This document shows, piece by piece, positions 35,625 to 46,125 of a stretch of DNA of 64,000 nucleotides. The stretch comes from Neolewinella persica DSM 23188 (lineage in GTDB: Bacteria > Bacteroidota > Bacteroidia > Chitinophagales > Saprospiraceae), in assembly GCF_000373105.1 (NCBI RefSeq), contig NZ_KB890458.1, forward strand, positions 186,001 to 250,000, in the 5' to 3' direction. The notes below the pieces were generated by a model, which saw nothing but the letters and a program-made list of their open reading frames with translations, was not told where the DNA came from and did not search any database. The translations under genes were made by a program, and so were the position numbers. Position 1 is the stretch's first letter. Each line of letters begins with the position of its first letter.

Positions 35625-38381
35625 TTATTTTTTCTTGGAGGATAAGCCATTGCGAAGCATTACCCGGCGTTCAAGAGAGGCGATCGTACTGTAAATAGAT
35701 TCGCGCTCTCTGTCGATCCGTTCATAAATCTTGTCCAGGTTAGCAGTGGTTTCACCCAAAGCTGCTTCTGTAAAGGTGAGTTGTCCACTCTTAATAAACT
35801 TAGCAAGTGCTTTATTACGGTACTCCTGGAAGAAGTTCTTCAGAGACATATTTCTACGGGCACTTAAGCGACGGTTATATTCCGTCGGTGCACGAGGACT
35901 GGCGTACCCCTGAAGCTCAAGGGTAAAGCTTTTACCACTACGGAGATGTAGAATCAGCGCATCGGAAAAACGAGAAAGCTGTTTCCAGCCAGCTTCTACT
36001 TCCTGGTCGAAGAACTGATCAATGTCGCCTCGAACGAGGAACGCGTCTTCAGTACTCATGTCCGTACTGGCTTCGGCTTTGAAGTCATTGCGCCGCATTA
36101 CATAAGGGCGGTAAGTTTCGTCGTAAGCCATTTTTGTTGTCAACGATATGGCATCCGGGTCGGGGTGGTCATTATCGAAGTAAACTTCAAAAGGGAGGAA
36201 TTCATTGATGTCGTCACTAAATAGTGGTACATAGTAGACAAGTTTTCCTCCGCCATCAATTAAGTCCTGCTGCGTGAATCTAAGCGTATCCACCCGTGGG
36301 AAATAACCTGATCTACTGGTGTTAAGCACGAAAGGTTGATCGAGGTTAACGGTGTAGTAGTAGTCATTACCTTCGGTATTGGTTGATTCCGAGACCAGGC
36401 TGCCGTCAGCTTTAAGGAGTCTGAGCGTAGCATTGCTCAGCGGTTCGTCGGTCCGACCGTCAATGACGTATACTTCCAATGATTGGCCCAGGTACAGATC
36501 ACGTCTGATGTTGCCACCTCCGTCATTCGGATCGTAGCCACGCAGGTCAACTTCGGTAGTAGCCTTGCCAAAACCCGGCTTAGTTGCTTCTACCAGGTAG
36601 TTTTTACCAATCTCCAGGTCAAAATGTCCTTCGTTGGCTAAAGGATCAGTGATTTCTTCAATCAGGGTCAGCTTTCCATCTTCACCAACGGTGAACAGTT
36701 TGATAGTGGTTCCGGGCAGTTCGGACTCATCTACATTATTGAAGGTGAATACATCAAGAACAACTTTAGGATTAAGCTCAAGCCTGCGCTCAATGAAGGC
36801 CAGGTCTTTCAATTCAGGGCTTGAAAGGTCGAACTCATCAATAACACTGGTAAAGCCATCCTTTTCAGCCGTCAATCGATACATGGCACCTTGCTCAACT
36901 TTGAAATTGAACTCGTTGTCCTCCAGGTTGATAACTTCTTCGATGAGTTCCGGTCCATCCGGAGTAATCTTATATAACTTAACCGTTGCTCCGATGAGTT
37001 CATCTTTGGTCAGCTTGTTAAAAGTCAAGGCCTGTAAGTCAATTCGGGGGTCGGGCGTGAACTCATAAAGGTCATAACAACAAACATCTCTTTCGCTGGA
37101 ATAGAAAATAGCTTCACTATCCGGCTTACGGCTACTTACGTAAGCCTGGTCCGGGTCGTCAAAACGCGTATAATAGGCCTCATCTGCGGACGTATTTATG
37201 GGCGCTCCAATATTTACCGGGCGACGAAATCTACCGTCGATCAGAAAGGATTTGTATATGTCAAGACCACCGAAAGTGAAGCGGCCATTAGTTGCGAAGT
37301 AGAGTGTTTGACGGGGAGCATACCAAAAGGGAGAGGCTTCGTCACCTGCGGTGTTTACGGAGGAAAGGTTTTCCGGCGTGCCAATTGTTCCATCCGAAGA
37401 AAGAGAGGCACGGTATAGGTCAAGACCTCCCTGACCACCTGGTCTATCTGATGCGAAATACAGGTATTCTCCACCTTTAGTCGCGTCAAACCCGATACTT
37501 GGTTGTGTAGTGCTATAGTTCGATTGGTTGATGTCGGTCTTTACGGGGTTAGACCATTTTCCGTCCGTACCCACATCAGCTCTATAGACATCACAGATCA
37601 TCTCGTCGTAGTTCCTGAAGTCACAGACGGAGTAGTAGACCTTTGTCATTGCCTTGTTAAAAGCTGTATGGGCGACATTCTTTCCAGGAAGATTGATTGT
37701 AGCGGGCAATGGGACTGCAGTTGCTTCTCCCGTTTGACGAAGAATCCTGCTGAGCATCCGTCTTGGTGTAAGAGAATCCTGCTTGTATTCGAAGCTGTTG
37801 GAAGAGAAGTAACGGGTTCCGTTAGGACCGCGGGTATACATAATATCGGAATCAGGCGTATTGATACCCGCGGGAAGGTGACGTAACTGAATATCTTCTG
37901 CACGAGTCATGGCATCAATGGCCCAGTCAGCATCATTTATCTGAGCCAACGCTGTAGAACGGTAAGCCTCCGGAGCCCGGGGCTGGTCATCGAGGAACTG
38001 TTGGAAATAAGCAACTGCCTGATCGTACCTTCCTTGTCGGAAAACTGCTTGACCAAGGTAGTATTTAGTAAGAGGGTACTTGCTAATGCTAGGGTCACTC
38101 TGCAGTTTAACCAGGTATTTTTCAGCCTCTGTATAGGCTGTAGACCGGTAAGCGGCGGTTCCGGTTTTATAGTAAACTTCGCCAATTCGATCTTCGTATT
38201 CATTATCTTCTTGCCAGTCGTCCTCTGCTGCAATGGCATAAAGCCGATAGGCATTATAGTGGTCATCGCGAGCGGAAGCCATATCCGCAGCTTCGATATA
38301 ACCAGTGAAAGACTGAGTCTGAGCCTGTAATCCCGTTAATGACAGGAGGAAAAAGGTAGTAAGTATGTAAATTCTTTTCAT
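35625..38381 (-). CDS. TPR/PD40/OmpA-family outer-membrane-associated protein (PorE-like)
   Basis: 918 residues. A signal peptide ending GLQAQ is followed by TPR-like repeats (about 30-165), then a WD40-like PD40 beta-propeller (YLYFASDRPGGQGGLDLYRASL, LYFATNGRFTFGGLDIYKSF). CarboxypepD_reg-like beta modules follow at about 450-690. The C-terminal OmpA domain (VYFDNDHPDPDAISLTT through LELQGYASPRAPTEYNRRLSARRNMSL) binds peptidoglycan. This domain order matches the T9SS protein PorE and its paralogues. Genes of this type commonly sit between PorP/SprF and a CHU_C adhesin, exactly as here, and probably attach the adhesin module to the cell wall. Confidence 0.9.
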   Translation of the reverse strand: MKRIYILTTFFLLSLTGLQAQTQSFTGYIEAADMASARDDHYNAYRLYAIAAEDDWQEDNEYEDRIGEVYYKTGTAAYRSTAYTEAEKYLVKLQSDPSISKYPLTKYYLGQAVFRQGRYDQAVAYFQQFLDDQPRAPEAYRSTALAQINDADWAIDAMTRAEDIQLRHLPAGINTPDSDIMYTRGPNGTRYFSSNSFEYKQDSLTPRRMLSRILRQTGEATAVPLPATINLPGKNVAHTAFNKAMTKVYYSVCDFRNYDEMICDVYRADVGTDGKWSNPVKTDINQSNYSTTQPSIGFDATKGGEYLYFASDRPGGQGGLDLYRASLSSDGTIGTPENLSSVNTAGDEASPFWYAPRQTLYFATNGRFTFGGLDIYKSFLIDGRFRRPVNIGAPINTSADEAYYTRFDDPDQAYVSSRKPDSEAIFYSSERDVCCYDLYEFTPDPRIDLQALTFNKLTKDELIGATVKLYKITPDGPELIEEVINLEDNEFNFKVEQGAMYRLTAEKDGFTSVIDEFDLSSPELKDLAFIERRLELNPKVVLDVFTFNNVDESELPGTTIKLFTVGEDGKLTLIEEITDPLANEGHFDLEIGKNYLVEATKPGFGKATTEVDLRGYDPNDGGGNIRRDLYLGQSLEVYVIDGRTDEPLSNATLRLLKADGSLVSESTNTEGNDYYYTVNLDQPFVLNTSRSGYFPRVDTLRFTQQDLIDGGGKLVYYVPLFSDDINEFLPFEVYFDNDHPDPDAISLTTKMAYDETYRPYVMRRNDFKAEASTDMSTEDAFLVRGDIDQFFDQEVEAGWKQLSRFSDALILHLRSGKSFTLELQGYASPRAPTEYNRRLSARRNMSLKNFFQEYRNKALAKFIKSGQLTFTEAALGETTANLDKIYERIDRERESIYSTIASLERRVMLRNGLSSKKK

Positions 38382-38401
38382 CGGTATCTAATTGGGCGGG
38401 T

Positions 38402-39463
38402 TTAGATTAAGGGGCAGACCTTAAATTCAGGAAGCGGCCGGACTTTTCTAATGAGGTAGCGTACGGACAATTCCATGCCGCCTCTGTTCTCGGTCGCGAT
38501 GTCAAACTGGCTGGTGTTAAAATCATAATTCAAACCTACTTTGAGGTTGTTGTAACTCACTTCAAAGGTCGGCCAATAAGCATCCTGGATTTTATCGCGA
38601 CGAAGGCCCATGCCAGCCATCAGGCTGATTTGTTTACCCAGTGTATTCTTCACCCATACTTTGCCACCCAGCATCATTACTAATTCATCGTAAAACGACC
38701 CCTGGTTCTGATAAGTGATGCCGGCAACCGCATCAACGGAAGGAAGTACTTGTAAAGTGCCGGTCACGTACGGACTTAGCCGTCGTTCAAGAGGAACCTT
38801 AAAGTCGTCATAGAAGGCCTGGTCGGGGGTGAGAAGGTGATGCAGCGCAACGCCTAGATCAAGTTTGGTCCTCCGGTCATTCCGAAAAACTAACTCACTG
38901 GTCTGCTTTGACTGCAAACGAAGGTTTATGCCAATACTGAAGTCCGGGAAAATGTGACCATCAGAGTCAAAGGCTTCTCCAGTAGGTAATCCAAGATTAA
39001 CGTCACCGCGTAATTCATCGAAGTTGTTATTGAACCTGAGATTTCCCTGATCAAAAGACCGTTGGATCAGCGCTGCCTTACCTCCAACGGAAAGTATGGC
39101 TTTGGGAGAGAAGACCTTGGTGTAGGAAAGGTTGAGGTCAAGATTCGCCCAGGTAAGTTTACTATCACCAGCACGGTCATAATTAAAAACGACACCACCG
39201 GAGAAAAAGCCATCCTTATTGATAACCTTAAGGAACTTCTTATCTACCGCAAGCGTAACGGTCTTATAGTCTACCGGGACATCTGTCCATTGAGACTTAT
39301 AATTGCCCATCGCTCTGATGTCTCCTCTGAATATTCCCGTAAGTGCTGGGTTCAGATGAAGGGGAGCATTGTAGAATTGGGAGTAATGAAAATCCTGAGC
39401 AAAGCAGGTACCCGACAGTGTTGCGAAAAGCAACACCGCCATTAGCAGGCGCAAGGGATGCAT
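38402..39463 (-). CDS. PorP/SprF-family type IX secretion outer-membrane protein
   Basis: 353 residues from the ATG at 39463, which gives the signal peptide MHPLRLLMAVLLFATLSGTCFAQ; the frame stays open to 39550. The mature start DFHYSQFYNAPLHLNPALTG is the family signature, followed by alternating beta strands (YKSQWTDVPVDYKTVTLAVD, FEVSYNNLKVGLNYDFNTS) and the ending GGMELSVRYLI. SprF helps secrete and hold the SprB adhesin on the cell surface. It leads an operon: the OmpA-like gene starts 20 bp after its stop and the adhesin is third, so this set probably builds one surface appendage. Confidence 0.9.
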   Translation of the reverse strand: MHPLRLLMAVLLFATLSGTCFAQDFHYSQFYNAPLHLNPALTGIFRGDIRAMGNYKSQWTDVPVDYKTVTLAVDKKFLKVINKDGFFSGGVVFNYDRAGDSKLTWANLDLNLSYTKVFSPKAILSVGGKAALIQRSFDQGNLRFNNNFDELRGDVNLGLPTGEAFDSDGHIFPDFSIGINLRLQSKQTSELVFRNDRRTKLDLGVALHHLLTPDQAFYDDFKVPLERRLSPYVTGTLQVLPSVDAVAGITYQNQGSFYDELVMMLGGKVWVKNTLGKQISLMAGMGLRRDKIQDAYWPTFEVSYNNLKVGLNYDFNTSQFDIATENRGGMELSVRYLIRKVRPLPEFKVCPLI

Positions 39464-39981
39464 AGAAAATAGACTTAGAGGAGTGGAAGATGTAAACATG
39501 GTCAATAAAACGGGTAGCAGTCGTGGATTACGTATAGACACAAATATCAATTGTGCCTTGTTTGTGTTGGTTTGTTTCTAAACAGCCGGCTCAAGTGCCT
39601 TTTTCCCATTTCAGTCCGAATACGCTGCAATCTACAACGAATTAGAGAAAAATCCATACTACCGCTCCTTATATTTTTTGTACCGTTCCATAAGTCTATT
39701 GGCTAATTTCGCGCCAACTAGCACACTTGTGTGATGAAATGCCTACTTTGGTGCTCAAATCAGTAATGATTTTTTTAGTTTGACACTCTTAAGCACCCAA
39801 TAAATTCAATTAACACCTTCGGATTTTGGCTTTCCCTTTGACAAGGAGAGCTTAGTTAAAGGGTTGTCTCTTTGCAACCCAATCTCTGTGTTTTTCCATA
39901 TGATGCTTTCCTCTTGACGAGTTCCGACTTTACAGTCGTTACCGGTATTTTTTTTTGGGATCTAGAATCAATGGATTAAAC
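39464..39981. other. 518-bp AT-rich divergent intergenic region
   Basis: No gene found. It is clearly AT-richer than its surroundings, as expected for divergent promoters of the PorP operon (minus) and the beta-helix gene (plus). A CACACTTGTGTG palindrome lies at about 39723-39734. I cannot fix either promoter with confidence. Confidence 0.5.
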
Positions 39982-40980
39982 GTGAAACAAATCTTCCTCT
40001 TTACATCATGCCTCTTACTCTCCTTCACTTGTGTGGCGGAGCGGTTCTTCGTAACTCCAAACGGTGCTTCCAATGCATCAGGGAAGAGTTGGGCTGAAGC
40101 CACAAACATCCAGGTCGCTCTGGATCGCGCTACTGCTTCCGACGAAATCTGGACAAAGCGAGGCACTTATCAACTTAACGCAGCCAAGGGCCGTGCAGCA
40201 ACCTTCGTAATTCGCCCCGGGGTGAAGCTATACGGTGGGTTCCTCGGTACAGAAGTTGATCTTTCACAACGGCAGGCAGGTGTCTTCTCTACCTTCTCTG
40301 GAGAAATGGGTGATCCCACGGCTAACGCCGACAACGCTTTCACCGTAGTAACCATGGAGTCCTCCATGAATCACAATTCCACACTTGATGGTTTCCTCAT
40401 CACAGGCGGTACGAGCCGTAACTTTAAGGAAGGCCTTACTTCAGGCAGCTCAGGTGGCGGACTTTACATCAAGGCTGGTTCCACTCCTTCCAATCACCTG
40501 ATCGTCAATTGCATTTTTACGGAAAATCGTGCTCACAACGGCGGTGCGGTACTGGTTGACTCTGGTCGCCCATCCTTCATCAACTGTAAGTTTAACCGTA
40601 ATGCTGCCGACTTTAACGGTGGAGCTGTATACAATAAGGGGATGGCTTCCGTTGCCAGTCCAATCTTTCGGGACTGCATTTTTGAAGACAATAGCAGTAA
40701 CTCCGGCGCAGGGATGACAAACAATGGCTCTAACGGTAGTGCAAGCCCACTGTTGATTGGTTGTGATTTTATCAACAATACTTCCTTGATGAATGGTGCC
40801 GCGATCTACAACATTAAGAACGACAACGGTGAAACCGAACCGGTTTTAGAGAACTGCTCTTTCGTCGGTAACGATTCTATTCTTGGAGACGACGTCTCCG
40901 GTAACGGAGTTACCCGTACCATCGCTGACAAAGCCCGCCAAAATGGTGGTGGTAACCTACGGCCAACTGTACGCCGGTAG
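39982..40980 (+). CDS. Secreted right-handed beta-helix protein (Pmp/choice-of-anchor-like)
   Basis: 332 residues from a GTG at 39982, chosen because MKQIFLFTSCLLLSFTCVAE is a signal peptide; nothing in the preceding nine codons is conserved. Repeating turns such as GGGLYIKAG, NGGAVLVDSGRPSFINCKFNRNAADFNGGAVYNKG and GAGMTNNGSNGSASPLLIGCDFINN have the GGA(I/V) plus FxxN spacing seen in chlamydial Pmp-type and DUF1565 helices. No C-terminal T9SS sorting domain is seen; the protein ends in a basic RPTVRR. The role is probably surface or periplasmic binding, but no substrate can be named. Confidence 0.75.
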   Translation: MKQIFLFTSCLLLSFTCVAERFFVTPNGASNASGKSWAEATNIQVALDRATASDEIWTKRGTYQLNAAKGRAATFVIRPGVKLYGGFLGTEVDLSQRQAGVFSTFSGEMGDPTANADNAFTVVTMESSMNHNSTLDGFLITGGTSRNFKEGLTSGSSGGGLYIKAGSTPSNHLIVNCIFTENRAHNGGAVLVDSGRPSFINCKFNRNAADFNGGAVYNKGMASVASPIFRDCIFEDNSSNSGAGMTNNGSNGSASPLLIGCDFINNTSLMNGAAIYNIKNDNGETEPVLENCSFVGNDSILGDDVSGNGVTRTIADKARQNGGGNLRPTVRR

Positions 40981-41012
40981 GACCTAAGTACATTGATTCA
41001 AGATTCCCAATT

Positions 41013-41049
41013 AAAAAGGAGTAAGCCTACCCGGTTTACTCCTTTTTTT
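41013..41049. terminator. Bidirectional intrinsic terminator
   Basis: AAAAAGGAGTAAGCC and GGTTTACTCCTTTTTTT pair around a 4-6 base loop, 33 bp after the beta-helix stop. The 273-bp gap between convergent genes also holds a core repeat. Confidence 0.9.
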
Positions 41050-41187
41050 ATTGACGAAAGTATCAGGGCTTAGCCCTTGATTTGCGTTGATCATCTAAGC
41101 CTGGCAGCATTTGCTTCCAGGATCAGGGTTGGAACTGGTGGTTACGAAAAGAGGTACGCATGGGGCCTGCTTCTTTATCCCTTCACG

Positions 41188-41206
41188 GCATCCTGCGACC
41201 GCGCCC
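41188..41206 (+). repeat. Dispersed core repeat (41188)
   Basis: CATCCTGCGACCGCGCCCC, a diverged 5' half but intact GC half, preceded by the CT-rich TTCTTTATCCCTTCA. Located between convergent gene ends. Confidence 0.65.
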
Positions 41207-41253
41207 CTCTAAAGACCTGCCTAAGATGTGGACGGACTCAGGTAGCTGAGACC

Positions 41254-44200
41254 TTATTCCTGAATACCGTTCTGCCTGCGAACGTTCTTTTTGAAGCTGG
41301 AAAAGAACTCCTTCAGGCTGTCAAATTCCCGTCGCCAGCTAAGGCCGGTACCAACCTGAAGCCTTCGGCCACCGGCAATATCTGGTTCCAGACGCTCATA
41401 ACCCCTCAATTTGAGGGTTCTGGCATCATTGAGGTAATACTCGAGTACAAGGTTATTGCCCACAAAGGTGCCGGATGAGGTAGAACTTGCGAAGGCATCA
41501 TTATTAAACACATTGAGATCATGGCGCAACGTGAGGCGATTATTAAAATCCTTGCTCACAGAGAATTCAAAAGCGGAACCTCTGGTGTTGGAGGTTGAAT
41601 TACTTAGACTGGCGTTACGATAACTATTGTACGCAACATCAAAATCAAGCGTGGAGATGAAGGCTTCCTCCCCAAATGCGTCACGAACGAGGTCATTAAG
41701 TAATAAACTGACGTAGTTTGACAGCCACTCGCTGACGGTGTTAACTACTACGTCTGCACCGCTGAAGGAAAGGTCCGAAGGAAGGAACTGCCCCGCAACG
41801 ATGAGACCGAAAACCTGACGGTTCAGTTCATTGGGGTCCAGGAGCAGAAGCCGTCGTTTATTGTTGGCGTAGCTTTCCAATTGGCCATCGAGGTTAGGGA
41901 ATCCAATGTCGAAACTGATGTCGGGCTTGGTGAGAATGCCTGAGAGGCCCAGTGTCAGGTCGATGTCGGTGGCCCGACTTGCGTCGGTCGTTAGGGTATT
42001 GGAGACGTCGGTGACCAGGTACTCCTGAATGAAATTCAGGATCGGTGCTTTCAGGTTCTCATAATCAGCTTCAATGTCGATCAGGGCCTCAAATGGATCT
42101 CCAGTCCAGGTAACTGTTCCACCCGACCGAACGGAAAACTCCTTATTAATGATGTTGGCAAAGGTGAAAAGGTAGTTTCCTTTGGCAATGGTAAAGGTGC
42201 CGAACATTTCCAGATCACCGTCGCGGGGGATGAGTAAACGAAGGTTCCCGTTGCCCTGCCCCCGAAGAATATCTCCAACTTCTTCGTCAAAGATTATTTC
42301 CCCGATCGCTTCATCGGTTACGGTCAGTTCCATCTCCAGGCTGACTCCCGTAGGCACCTGAGCTGTTTCTGAGTCGTCTTCCTCCTGGTAAACCCCCCGG
42401 TTGACGAAGCGTACGTTATCGATCGGGCCTGCTTCCGAACCATAGTCTACGGGAATAGACAAGCGGGAATCGCTGCCCACGGTTGCCCTGACGTATATAT
42501 CGGGTTGCCGGAAATTCCCCGTAAAGAATACTGCGCCACTTCCGATAGCAATGCCGTAGAAGTTGGGGTTTTGACCGGGAGCCAGATCAAGGGCAAGGAA
42601 CCGGTTAGTATTGATCTGAGCTTTTAAGCCAAGGTTTTTCAAACGGTTGTGGGTGATGCCGCCACTTAAGGTGGCTCCGTTGCCATACCGATCAATCAGG
42701 CGGGTACCGGTCAGGTCGAACAGGCTGTTGTTGATTTTGACGATGCTCTGATAATAACGGTAGCGGGTCTGGAGGTAATCAATTGTAAAGGCACCGCCTA
42801 AAGGATTGATGTAGCCGCTGACGTCCAGCTCTTTTGGCGGACCGGCAACTTTCAGTTCAGCGTTGAACTGCCCCGTAATGTCCGATACGGATCCTCCTAC
42901 CCAATACCTGGCAATATCAAGTGGATAGCCATTGATGTTTATACTTAGATCAAGGTAATTTTTTTGCTGTTTTGGTAGCGGGTCACTGTTTACCAGGTCG
43001 GCAAGGTTGTAAGTAGCTTCGGCAATTAGCTGGGAGGTGTCCCGGTTGAGGTTGAGGTAGGTAGTTAGTTTACTTTTAGGCGTTGGGGCAGAAGCATCAA
43101 TGCGGAGGTAGCCGTAGTCGTCTCCGTTCATCAGGAAAGTATCGGACCGAACCTGGGCGCGTAGACCCTTTTGCCGGAAAACGTCTGCTACGGAAATATT
43201 TACGTCAATGTCTCCGCTGAAATTTAATTGTGGATAGTCCCAGATGGAATCGATCAGCGAAAGATCCATGTTGACAAGGTCCAGGTCCAGGCCTCTCTCC
43301 CCGAATTTGTTCAGCCGGATACTCCGACGGCCGCTCCGAAGTGCGAAGTTTTGGGTGTCAATATAATCAGGTCCGAAAACGATGTAATTGTTACTGCGAA
43401 TATTCCAGCGCTGCTGAAATAGCTTCAGCTCAGACTCGTCAAACCGTAGTTCAAAATTCAGGCTGTCGGGAAGGCTTAACTCTCCGTCAAGTTCTATCTT
43501 CTCTAAAAGGATATTATCCTTATCTCCTCCGTAAGTAATGCCAAAGTCAATAAGGTCATTATCGATAAGGCTCAGGAGAGTGATCTTATTAAGGAGTGGG
43601 CGCTTGTTTACAATCGTTGAACCTACGGCAAAATCGAGGCCGCCTTCTCCACGGTCGCTGCTGGCTCTGAGGATGCAGTCGGTAAATTGAAAATCTTCAA
43701 AGTAGAGGTTGGGCGCGGTAAACTCAAGGTCAATGGAATCAACGAATCCATCATAGCTCCCCCGAAGGTTTACGTCTACCAAAGCGCCCAGTTTGGGTGT
43801 AATTAGTCGGTTTAAACCTCTGGAGTCAAGTATTTTAAGGTCAAAGCTGAAGCGGTTTGGCGCAGGAAACCGGCGGGGAGGCGCGATGTTTAACCTGCTG
43901 GCCCATTTAGGATAATAGTCGACCAGAAAACTAATCAGGCTGCTGGTTACCTCGTCGAGATCGAAGCGCCCGATGAGCTCTGCCTGGGCAATGTCACTTT
44001 CCAGCTTAACTACTTTTTGCCCCGCCTGGTTGAAATTGCTGTAGGCCAGCAGGCTGTCGATTTCGATCACCACGGTGTCAACCTTAACCTCAAAGCTGTC
44101 CAACTCGACCCGACCCTCCATTTCACTAAAATCGGTGCCGATGAGGTTAAGGTCAATATTACCGGAAAGCGCAATGGGCTTTTTGCTGAGATTGAGGCGG

Positions 44201-46116
44201 TACAAATCCAGTTCTCCCACCGAAGCGTCGAAGTCAAAGGTGGGGATGGAGTCCCGAAAGTCGAGTTCTCCGAGAAAGCTAAAGTCGATGTTGTCATCGG
44301 CAATGGTAAAACTTCCGTCGAAGAACCGGTCCTCCAGCCGGCCGTCAATTACGGCATTTTGGTAGGTATAATCCCTGAAGGTGAAATCCCTGATCGTAGC
44401 CTCCAGGTCTGCTTTCGCAGTATTGGCTTCCAGGCCGATGCCGTTATTAATGGTGCCATTGAGGCTGATGGTACCAAACTGTGGGTTGCCGAGCCAGGTG
44501 CCGAGGTTGAAGTCATCAAGGCTGAGGGCACCCCGGTAGGTAGCGGGGTTGTACTTATTGGCCGTCACCAGTTTCATATCGACGGTTGTTTGCCCGATAT
44601 CCGTCTTCAGGTTACCGTTGAACACAAAATCGGTGAAAAAGCCGTCAAAGGTGCCATTGAAATTTAACCTGCCAAGCCGGTCGAAATTTTCCGGAGGGGT
44701 GAAGGCAGGGATAAGCCGGCGCAACGTATTCATGTTGGTCGTCAGCTGGCGAAGTTGAAGGTTAAGGGCTTCAGATCCCTTTTTCGTCAGATTACGGGAA
44801 CTGAAACTTCCTTCCAGTCGGGTATAATTATCGAGGGCAAGTTTGATGTCTTTGCCACGCAGGTTGTTGACGCGGCTGCTGAAATGACCGCCGATGTTGA
44901 TCTTTTGCCGGCGATTGTCCCGGAAAAACTGGTTGAAGCGCAGGTTACGGGCAAAGTAGAGAATGTCCCTCACGGCAACTTCACTATCCTTCACCCGTAC
45001 GTTCAAACTAACCCGGTCGTTGAACTCCGACCAACTGCTCCAGCCTCCGGGGAAACTGAACCGCAGGCTGTCGGAGAGAGAACTCTCCGCCGTCTCCAGC
45101 TTAAGGTCGTACAACTGAAGCAGGGTAGGGGTGATCTTTAAGTCCTGGACACTTAGCCGGTCCAGGACGAAGCCTGACTTTTCTTCCAGGCTGAGGTGTT
45201 TTAGCTTTCCGGTAAAAATGGCTTTGTAGAAATCGACCTCCGTCAGTTCCATATCAATATTGCGGGTGCCGAGGCGCGCGAAATCCACCGCCGAAATGTC
45301 ACTTTCGTCAATCGGTGCTTTTCGGAAGTTGTCCAGGTCAAATACACCATCAATAATCTCAATACTGTTGGCCAGGATATGCAGGTAGGTCTCGTTAGTA
45401 TCGACGATGTTCTCGTCAAGCTCCCGTAGCAGGCTGTCCCTGAGGTCGGTGATGGGAGTTGGAGGAATGCTGGTCTGCTTTACGCGCGGGCTTCGTAATT
45501 CAGCACTGGCAATACGGATAATTTTGTTGGGGAGGTCGAGGTCGCTTATCCGGGCCACCGCTGATTGCAGGCTGACGTCAAAACGTTGCCCCCTGACGCT
45601 GTCGTTTTGTAGGAAGGAAATACGCTGAAGGTCAAGTCGGTTAAGCTTAAGGTTCAGCGGATTGGACTTCACGTCGGAAGGAGGGAACAACTTCTGGAGC
45701 GCAGTTTCGAGGTTGCTTTCCGGATCCCCGAGGTCACGTCGGATCTTAAATTGAGTGTCTGCTATCAGAATTGATTCGATGACAAGGCCGTTAAACAAGG
45801 CAAAATCGGCAGCAATGGTCTTACCATACAGCAGGGTGTCTCCGTACTTGTCCTCAATAAACAACCCCTCGATGGTCATTTCATCGAGCCAGGAGATGTG
45901 TACGTTGTCAACCGAAACCCGGGTTTCAAGCGTCCGTTCCAGGGAGGCGGTTACCTGCCTGGCCAACCAGTTTTGAACCGCAGGTAACTGCAGTATTAAC
46001 ACCAGCGCAACGAAGAGGAAGGTCAGACCGAGGAAGATTCTGCGCGCTAATTTCCAGGCTCGCCGCTTGGGGCGAGTTGGAGGTGGAGGCACATTATTTT
46101 CAACTTTTTGGCTCAT
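41254..46116 (-). CDS. TamB/translocation and assembly module-type protein (DUF490)
   Basis: 1620 residues from the ATG at 46116; the frame is open to 46158 but a candidate -7 box at 46126-46133 supports the shorter start. A Pro-rich cytoplasmic start is followed by one membrane anchor (IFLGLTFLFVALVLILQL). Then comes a very long beta-taco region of repeated short strands. The conserved DUF490 C-terminus includes DILRGQGNGNLRLLIPRDGDLEMFGTFTIAKGNYLFTF, GGTVTWTGDPFEALIDIEADY and LDPNELNRQVFGLIVAGQFLP. TamB-like proteins span the periplasm and support outer-membrane lipid or protein insertion. The gene stands alone. Confidence 0.93.
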   Translation of the reverse strand: MSQKVENNVPPPPTRPKRRAWKLARRIFLGLTFLFVALVLILQLPAVQNWLARQVTASLERTLETRVSVDNVHISWLDEMTIEGLFIEDKYGDTLLYGKTIAADFALFNGLVIESILIADTQFKIRRDLGDPESNLETALQKLFPPSDVKSNPLNLKLNRLDLQRISFLQNDSVRGQRFDVSLQSAVARISDLDLPNKIIRIASAELRSPRVKQTSIPPTPITDLRDSLLRELDENIVDTNETYLHILANSIEIIDGVFDLDNFRKAPIDESDISAVDFARLGTRNIDMELTEVDFYKAIFTGKLKHLSLEEKSGFVLDRLSVQDLKITPTLLQLYDLKLETAESSLSDSLRFSFPGGWSSWSEFNDRVSLNVRVKDSEVAVRDILYFARNLRFNQFFRDNRRQKINIGGHFSSRVNNLRGKDIKLALDNYTRLEGSFSSRNLTKKGSEALNLQLRQLTTNMNTLRRLIPAFTPPENFDRLGRLNFNGTFDGFFTDFVFNGNLKTDIGQTTVDMKLVTANKYNPATYRGALSLDDFNLGTWLGNPQFGTISLNGTINNGIGLEANTAKADLEATIRDFTFRDYTYQNAVIDGRLEDRFFDGSFTIADDNIDFSFLGELDFRDSIPTFDFDASVGELDLYRLNLSKKPIALSGNIDLNLIGTDFSEMEGRVELDSFEVKVDTVVIEIDSLLAYSNFNQAGQKVVKLESDIAQAELIGRFDLDEVTSSLISFLVDYYPKWASRLNIAPPRRFPAPNRFSFDLKILDSRGLNRLITPKLGALVDVNLRGSYDGFVDSIDLEFTAPNLYFEDFQFTDCILRASSDRGEGGLDFAVGSTIVNKRPLLNKITLLSLIDNDLIDFGITYGGDKDNILLEKIELDGELSLPDSLNFELRFDESELKLFQQRWNIRSNNYIVFGPDYIDTQNFALRSGRRSIRLNKFGERGLDLDLVNMDLSLIDSIWDYPQLNFSGDIDVNISVADVFRQKGLRAQVRSDTFLMNGDDYGYLRIDASAPTPKSKLTTYLNLNRDTSQLIAEATYNLADLVNSDPLPKQQKNYLDLSININGYPLDIARYWVGGSVSDITGQFNAELKVAGPPKELDVSGYINPLGGAFTIDYLQTRYRYYQSIVKINNSLFDLTGTRLIDRYGNGATLSGGITHNRLKNLGLKAQINTNRFLALDLAPGQNPNFYGIAIGSGAVFFTGNFRQPDIYVRATVGSDSRLSIPVDYGSEAGPIDNVRFVNRGVYQEEDDSETAQVPTGVSLEMELTVTDEAIGEIIFDEEVGDILRGQGNGNLRLLIPRDGDLEMFGTFTIAKGNYLFTFANIINKEFSVRSGGTVTWTGDPFEALIDIEADYENLKAPILNFIQEYLVTDVSNTLTTDASRATDIDLTLGLSGILTKPDISFDIGFPNLDGQLESYANNKRRLLLLDPNELNRQVFGLIVAGQFLPSDLSFSGADVVVNTVSEWLSNYVSLLLNDLVRDAFGEEAFISTLDFDVAYNSYRNASLSNSTSNTRGSAFEFSVSKDFNNRLTLRHDLNVFNNDAFASSTSSGTFVGNNLVLEYYLNDARTLKLRGYERLEPDIAGGRRLQVGTGLSWRREFDSLKEFFSSFKKNVRRQNGIQE

Positions 46117-46125
46117 TTCGGGGGG

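Noticed and set aside
41077-41478. 133-codon ORF overlapping the end of the TamB gene
   Set aside because: Contains a core repeat and overlaps a conserved gene end.
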